A stretch of 64,000 bases of DNA. It comes from Stenotrophomonas bentonitica (GTDB taxonomy: Bacteria > Pseudomonadota > Gammaproteobacteria > Xanthomonadales > Xanthomonadaceae). The notes under the pieces are model-generated. The model was not told the DNA's origin. It saw only the letters and a program-made list of their open reading frames with translations, and made no database searches. This document shows, one piece after another, positions 60,019 through 64,000 of this stretch. The position numbers and the translations under genes were made by a program. The stretch is from NCBI RefSeq assembly GCF_013185915.1, contig NZ_JAAZUH010000003.1:356060-420059 (forward strand), read 5' to 3'. Every line of letters begins with the position of its first letter. The stretch's first letter is position 1.

Positions 60019-60681
60019 ATGAAACATCTCTCGCTCCCACTGCTGTTGGCCATGACCCTGTCCTGCGGGTCGGCATGGGCGGTGGATGACATCAGCAAGG
60101 TCAACGGCAACATCACCGCCGAGGCCGGCCAGGCCTATGGCGACCTTGAAACGGTCAATGGCGGCATCAAGGTGAGCAGCGGCGCCACCACCCGCAGCAT
60201 CCAGACCGTCAATGGCGGCATCAAGGTCGAGGAAGGCGCCAGCACCGGCAGCGTGTCCACGGTCAACGGCGCGATCAAGCTGGGGCCGCGGGTCATGGCC
60301 AAGGGCAACCTCGAAACCGTCAACGGCAGCATCTTCGTCGACCGCGGCAGCCAGATCGACGGTGGCGTGGAAACCGTCAACGGCGGCATCGGGCTGGTCG
60401 AAACGCGGTTGAGCAACAGCATCAAGACCGTCAACGGGGACATTACCGTCGGCGTCGGCTCGCAGGTGGGCGGTGGCATCCATGTGGAGAAGCCGAGCTT
60501 CGGCATTTCGCTGAGCGCGCCGCGCAAGCCGCGGATCATCATCGGGCCGAAGGCGTCGGTGGCCGGTGAGCTGAACTTCGAGCGTGAGGTCGTGCTGTAT
60601 GTGCACCGTACCGCGTCGATCGGCCCCGTGCATGGCGCCGAGCCCGTGCCGTTCGACACCGACACCGCGCCCGCCAATTGA
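60019..60681 (+). CDS. exported repeat protein with 18-residue TVNG repeats
   Basis: 220 residues with a signal peptide ending near SAWA. A motif (T/E)VNGxI recurs at about residues 28, 46, 64, 82, 101, 120 and 138, giving spacings of 18, 18, 18, 19, 19 and 18. This near-exact period suggests a left- or right-handed beta-solenoid, similar in idea to bactofilin/DUF4097 proteins. The C-terminal part (LSAPRKPRIIIGPKASVAGELNFEREVVLYV) looks like a capping strand set. The function is unknown, and the protein may be a periplasmic or surface structural element. It precedes the M28 lipoprotein gene by about 50 bases on the same strand, and is divergent from the EnvC-like gene. Confidence 0.82.
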   Translation: MKHLSLPLLLAMTLSCGSAWAVDDISKVNGNITAEAGQAYGDLETVNGGIKVSSGATTRSIQTVNGGIKVEEGASTGSVSTVNGAIKLGPRVMAKGNLETVNGSIFVDRGSQIDGGVETVNGGIGLVETRLSNSIKTVNGDITVGVGSQVGGGIHVEKPSFGISLSAPRKPRIIIGPKASVAGELNFEREVVLYVHRTASIGPVHGAEPVPFDTDTAPAN

Positions 60682-60730
60682 TACGCTTTCACCCGGTGCC
60701 CGCGCACCGGCCCTTTGTCACCAGGAATCG

Positions 60731-62464
60731 ATGATGTCCCGCAAACTTCTGTTGTGCCTGGCCGCCACCGCCGCGCTGACCGCGTGCAAGGGCGAGACCA
60801 CGGCCCCGGCCCCCGCGCCGGTGGCCGACACCGCACCGGCCGCTGCCGGCCACGCATTCTCCGCCGAGATCAACGCCGGCGATTTCGGCGAGCTGGTCAA
60901 GACCCTGTCGTCCGACGAGTTCGAAGGCCGCGCCCCGGGCAGCACCGGCGAAGAGCGCACGGTGAACTACATCCGCGACCAGATGCAGCGCATCGGGCTG
61001 CAGCCGGGCAACGGCGACAGCTGGTTCCAGGAGGTGGCGATGACCGAAACCACCGCTGACGAAAGCACCGTGCTGAAGCTGGACCAGGCCGGCAAGCAGC
61101 GCGACCTGAAGTTCGGCACCGACATGGTGATCGGCACCCGCAGTGGCCAGCAGGAAGTGAAGATCGACGGCAGCGAGCTGGTGTTCGTCGGCTACGGCGT
61201 GGATGCGCCGGAGCAGAAGTGGAACGACTACGCCGGCCAGGACTGGAAGGGCAAGACGGTCGTAATGTTCGTCAACGACCCGGGCTTCCATGCCAACGAT
61301 GAGACGCTGTTCGACGGCAAGCGCATGACCTATTACGGGCGCTGGACCTACAAGTTCGAGGAAGCGGCGCGCAAGGGCGCGGCCGCCGCGCTGATCGTGC
61401 ACGACACCGCCGGTGCGTCGTACGGCTGGGACGTGGTGAAGAATTCCTGGGCGGGCCCGCAGTACGACCTGCCGGCCAAGGACGATCCGGAGCCGCGCCT
61501 GCCCGCACAGGGCTGGCTGAGCGCGGACGCGGCACGCCAGCTGTTCGCCGACGCCGGGCTGGACCTGGATCAGGCCTACAAGGACGCCAACAAGCGTGGT
61601 TTCAAGCCGGTGCCACTGAAGGCCAAGCTGTCGCTCGACCTGAAGAGCACCATCGCCGAGAAGAAGTCGCGCAACGTGGTCGGCGTACTGCCGGGCACCA
61701 AGCATGCCGACGAAGCGGTCGTGTACATGGCGCACTGGGACCACCTGGGCAAGCATGAGGGCGAGCAGGGCGACAACATCTACAACGGTGCCATCGACAA
61801 CGCCACCGGCGTAGCCGGCATCCTGGAGATCGCCGACGCGATGGCGCACGAGCAGCCGGCGCCGGAGCGTTCGGTGGTGTTCCTGGCGGTAACGCTGGAA
61901 GAATCGGGCCTGCTGGGTTCGAAGTACTACGTGAACCACCCGACCTTCCCGCTGGACAAGATTGCCGGCGTGATCAACATCGACGCGATGTCGGTGGCCG
62001 GCCGGGCCAAGGACCTGACCGTGACCGGTTTCGGCAGCTCGCAGCTGGAGGACATCCTCAAGCCGCTGGCCGCGGAGAAGGGTCGCACCCTGCACGGCGA
62101 GACCTCGGTGCAGAGCGGCTTCTACTTCCGTTCGGACCACTTCAACTTCGCCAAGGCCGGCGTGCCGGCACTGTATGCCGACGGCGGCGAAGACCTGCTG
62201 GACGGCGGCGTGGAAGCCGGCCGCAAGGTGGCAGAAGCCTACGGCCGCGACCGTTACCACGGTCCGAAGGACGAGTACGACGCCAGCACCTGGAAGCTGG
62301 ACGGTACCGTGGAAGACCTGGAGCTGCTGCACGGCGTCGGTCGTGAGATCGCAATCGGCGGCCGGTGGCCGAACTGGTACGAGGGCAACCCGTTCAAGGC
62401 GGCCCGCGACGAGATGATGAAGGGCAAGGTCGATACGGCAACGCCCAAGCCTGCGGCGAAGTAA
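60731..62464 (+). CDS. M28-family zinc aminopeptidase, lipoprotein
   Basis: 577 residues from ATG 60731 (or 60734), with AGGAA upstream. A lipobox (LTAC) gives an acylated N-terminal Cys. A PA insert (about 130-290) precedes the M28 core with His335 (AHWDHLG), Asp356 (AIDNATG) and Glu390/Glu391 (LEESGLLGS). AMSVAGRAKD and SDHFNFAKAGVPALY complete the site. It is probably a periplasmic or outer-membrane-attached aminopeptidase. It follows the 18-residue-repeat protein and ends at a strong terminator. Confidence 0.93.
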   Translation: MMSRKLLLCLAATAALTACKGETTAPAPAPVADTAPAAAGHAFSAEINAGDFGELVKTLSSDEFEGRAPGSTGEERTVNYIRDQMQRIGLQPGNGDSWFQEVAMTETTADESTVLKLDQAGKQRDLKFGTDMVIGTRSGQQEVKIDGSELVFVGYGVDAPEQKWNDYAGQDWKGKTVVMFVNDPGFHANDETLFDGKRMTYYGRWTYKFEEAARKGAAAALIVHDTAGASYGWDVVKNSWAGPQYDLPAKDDPEPRLPAQGWLSADAARQLFADAGLDLDQAYKDANKRGFKPVPLKAKLSLDLKSTIAEKKSRNVVGVLPGTKHADEAVVYMAHWDHLGKHEGEQGDNIYNGAIDNATGVAGILEIADAMAHEQPAPERSVVFLAVTLEESGLLGSKYYVNHPTFPLDKIAGVINIDAMSVAGRAKDLTVTGFGSSQLEDILKPLAAEKGRTLHGETSVQSGFYFRSDHFNFAKAGVPALYADGGEDLLDGGVEAGRKVAEAYGRDRYHGPKDEYDASTWKLDGTVEDLELLHGVGREIAIGGRWPNWYEGNPFKAARDEMMKGKVDTATPKPAAK

Positions 62465-62494
62465 GCCGTATATGTCACTGAGGTTGAAAGAAAG

Positions 62495-62519
62495 CGGCGC
62501 CCTTCGGGGCGCCGTTTTT
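62495..62519 (+). terminator. terminator after the M28 peptidase gene
   Basis: CGGCGCCC-TTCG-GGGCGCCG stem followed by TTTTT, a textbook intrinsic terminator 30 bases past the stop codon. Confidence 0.9.
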
Positions 62520-62565
62520 CTTGGGGACACTATTCAGGACGTTGAGCCTGTTGCGAATGTTCGGT

Positions 62566-63078
62566 CTAGGCGGCGTTGGCCGGCTGACCTGCCTGCGCTG
62601 GCACGTCAGCCGCCGCGGGTGCGTCAATCTCTGTTGGCCAACGTGTCCAACAGTACGGGTAATCGCCTACTTTTGTGGCCAGCCCGGCGCGAACAGGATT
62701 TTCGATCAGGTAGTTGGCCTGTTTCAGCAGGGACTGGTCTGATCGCACGCAGTGGTCATAGAAGCCCGATTGCCATACGGCGCTCTGACTCTTGAGATGA
62801 AGTTTGATAGCGCGGGAAGAGCGGGACTTGAACGCTTGAACGCAGCGGCTGATGTTCCCGTTGCCCAGTTGCATGAGCCAATGCACGTGGTCGGGCATGA
62901 CAACCCAGGCGAGTGTCCGGGATCGCTGCTCGCGGTCTGAACAGCGCAGCGCTTCGATGACGCACTCAACGGTGGCATCGTTGGTAAAGATTCGCTCGCG
63001 ACCTGCCACGGTCATGGTGAGCATGTAGTAGGCCCCTTGAAGGGAACGGCGGCCGATGAGGAGACGTGGGCTGGACAT
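62566..63078 (-). CDS. REP-associated tyrosine transposase (RAYT, TnpA_REP/Y1 family)
   Basis: 170 residues from ATG 63078. The HUH motif is VVMPDHVHWLM (His64, His66). VWQSGFYDHCVR and KQANYLIENPVRAGL follow, with the likely catalytic Tyr123 in the latter, all hallmarks of single-domain Y1 RAYT transposases. Such enzymes cleave and join single-stranded REP sequences in E. coli and are proposed to spread and maintain them. A TTG at 63144 is also in frame but adds 22 residues not typical of the family. Its 5' leader meets the first unit of a four-copy REP array. The GTAG at REP ends is the expected recognition tetranucleotide. Confidence 0.92.
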   Translation of the reverse strand: MSSPRLLIGRRSLQGAYYMLTMTVAGRERIFTNDATVECVIEALRCSDREQRSRTLAWVVMPDHVHWLMQLGNGNISRCVQAFKSRSSRAIKLHLKSQSAVWQSGFYDHCVRSDQSLLKQANYLIENPVRAGLATKVGDYPYCWTRWPTEIDAPAAADVPAQAGQPANAA

Positions 63079-63148
63079 GCCGACAGCGTCGTCTTCCTGC
63101 TCGTTGATCAGTATCGGGAAACGATGCGATGTGCCGTCAGCCAACCCC

Positions 63149-63816
63149 GGTAGGGTCGCATCCCGATCGGCCGCCGAGGTGGTGACCGCGCCATTGAGGC
63201 ATGACCTGTGATCGGAGGGATCGCCCTTCGATCAGCGTCAATGCGTCACCCTGCCGATCACCGTTATCGGCGGTCGTTTGGGAACCGACCCTACCGTTGG
63301 ACAGACGGCGTAGGCGGTAGGGTCGCATCCCGATCGACCGCCGAGGTGGTGATCGCGTCATTGGGGCATGACCTGTGATCGGAGGGATCGCCCTTCGATC
63401 AGCGTCAATGCGTCACCCTGCCGATCACCGTTATCGGCGGTCGTTTGGGAACCGACCCTACCGTTGGACAGACAGCGTGGACGGTAGGGTCGCATCCCGA
63501 TCGACCGCTGAGGTGGTGATCGCGTCATTGGGGCGTGACCTGTGATCGGAGGGATCGCCCTTCGATCAGGGTCCATGCGTCGCCCTGCTGATCACCGTTA
63601 TCGGCGGTCGTTTGGGAACCGACCCTACCGTTGGACACTGATCGCGGGCGGTAGGGTCGCATCCCGATCGACCGCTGAGGTGGTGATCGCGTCATTGGGG
63701 CATGACCTGTGATCGGAGGGATCGCCCTTCGATCAGGGTAAATGCGTCACCCTGCCGATCACCGTTATCGGCGGTCGTTTGGGAACCGACCCTACCGTTG
63801 GACAGAGATCGTGGGC
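63149..63816. repeat. four tandem 167-bp REP-pair (BIME) units
   Basis: Units begin at 63149, 63316, 63483 and 63650, an exact 167-bp period. Each has a 147-bp body from GGTAGGGTCGCATCCCGATC to GGGAACCGACCCTACC, then a 20-bp spacer starting GTTGGACA. Bodies differ at only a few bases; spacers diverge in their second halves. Each body is two inverted REPs (GTAGGGTCG...CGACCGCCGA) joined by about 90 bp that contain a second dyad (GATCGGAGGGATCGCCCTTCGATC). The array ends before the rrn terminator. Confidence 0.95.
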
Positions 63817-63844
63817 GGTGTTCACTGCCCGTCGAACACGCAAA

Positions 63845-63877
63845 GAAAAAACCCCGCTGCGTGAGCAGCGGGGTTTT
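63845..63877 (-). terminator. rRNA operon terminator
   Basis: AACCCCGCTGC-GTGA-GCAGCGGGGTT stem. On the minus strand it is followed by TTTTTTC. It lies just beyond the 5S rRNA 3' end. Confidence 0.9.
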
Positions 63878-63887
63878 GGGTGTAAAC

Positions 63888-64000
63888 CCTGGCGATGACC
63901 TACTCTCGCATGGCTTGAGCCACACTACCATCGGCGCAGCTGCGTTTCACTTCCGAGTTCGGGATGGGATCGGGTGGTTCCACAGCGCTAATTTCACCAG
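63888..64000 (-). rRNA. rrf: 5S ribosomal RNA, 5' end beyond the window edge
   Basis: Read on the minus strand from the right edge, the sequence contains GTGGAACCACCCGATCCCAT, CCGAACTCGGAAGTGAAAC and GCGAGAGTAGGTCATCGCCA, the conserved core and 3' arm of bacterial 5S rRNA. Only a few 5' bases are missing. An rRNA operon therefore lies to the right and is transcribed leftward. The exact 3' end (63887-63889) is estimated by pairing. Confidence 0.95.

Larger units (their letters stand above)
62566..63816 (-). mobile_element. REPtron-like unit: RAYT gene plus tandem REP array
   Basis: The transposase gene and its flanking array together form a REPtron-like locus. The leader of the gene abuts the array, and the array contains only GTAG-type inverted REP pairs. 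No other mobile gene is present. Confidence 0.8.

Noticed and set aside
63149..63816. Possible CRISPR array, because of regular repeats with about 20-bp spacers
   Set aside because: The repeated body is 147 bp, far longer than CRISPR repeats; the short spacers are similar to each other, and no cas gene is present.

Overview
The window looks like chromosome of a Stenotrophomonas-like member of the Lysobacteraceae (Xanthomonadaceae). The DNA is GC-rich. The gene sets are typical of xanthomonads: the rpsU-yqeY-yihY-dnaG order, a PutA without an N-terminal ribbon-helix-helix, and a complete aa3 oxidase assembly cluster. It also carries many short hairpins that begin with GTAG, like the SMAG (GTAG-type REP) repeats known from Stenotrophomonas. 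The genus is an inference from these features.

Layout. 1-2.9 kb: the 3' end of an ELM1-like gene, small exported proteins and a VUT-family transporter. 3-10.7 kb: glnE, a possible small RNA, a CoA-transferase, an hglS-like 2-oxoadipate dioxygenase, a repeat-filled gap and a HAD hydrolase. 11.9-24.3 kb: two divergent gene blocks that look like a murein-peptide scavenging locus. Leftward are a transglutaminase-like protein, a TonB-dependent receptor, a beta-lactamase-fold hydrolase and a VanX-type dipeptidase. Rightward, tightly overlapping, are an NlpC/P60 peptidase, an L-Ala-D/L-Glu epimerase, an RpiR-family regulator, an L,D-transpeptidase-fold protein and an APC permease. 24.5-31.5 kb: YiaAB, a PQQ-type sugar dehydrogenase, a GH3 beta-glucosidase with a LacI-type operator, a YbdG-type channel and folB. 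31.8-41.3 kb: tsaD/rpsU/yqeY/yihY/dnaG, a phosphatase-like protein, a BASS transporter and two small accessory gene pairs of unknown function. 41.4-49.4 kb: cytochrome c oxidase genes (coxB, ctaD, a 42-aa protein, ctaG, ctaE, SURF1, an SCO-like protein, ctaA, ctaB). 49.8-62.5 kb: putA, a ThuA-like protein, fadL, a rhomboid protease, a CtpA protease, an EnvC-like activator, an 18-residue-repeat protein and an M28 peptidase. 62.5-64 kb: a RAYT transposase gene, four exact 167-bp tandem REP-pair units, the rrn terminator and the 3' part of a 5S rRNA, with the two genes and the terminator all on the minus strand.

Two systems stand out. The first is the murein-peptide locus, which combines outer-membrane uptake, periplasmic trimming, epimerisation, inner-membrane transport and a dedicated regulator around an AT-rich inverted repeat. 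The second is the RAYT/REP array. Related REP pairs of 147-153 bp are scattered at other places in the window. At least three further GTAG-hairpin subfamilies decorate gene ends, once lie inside a coding sequence, and once supply a stop codon.
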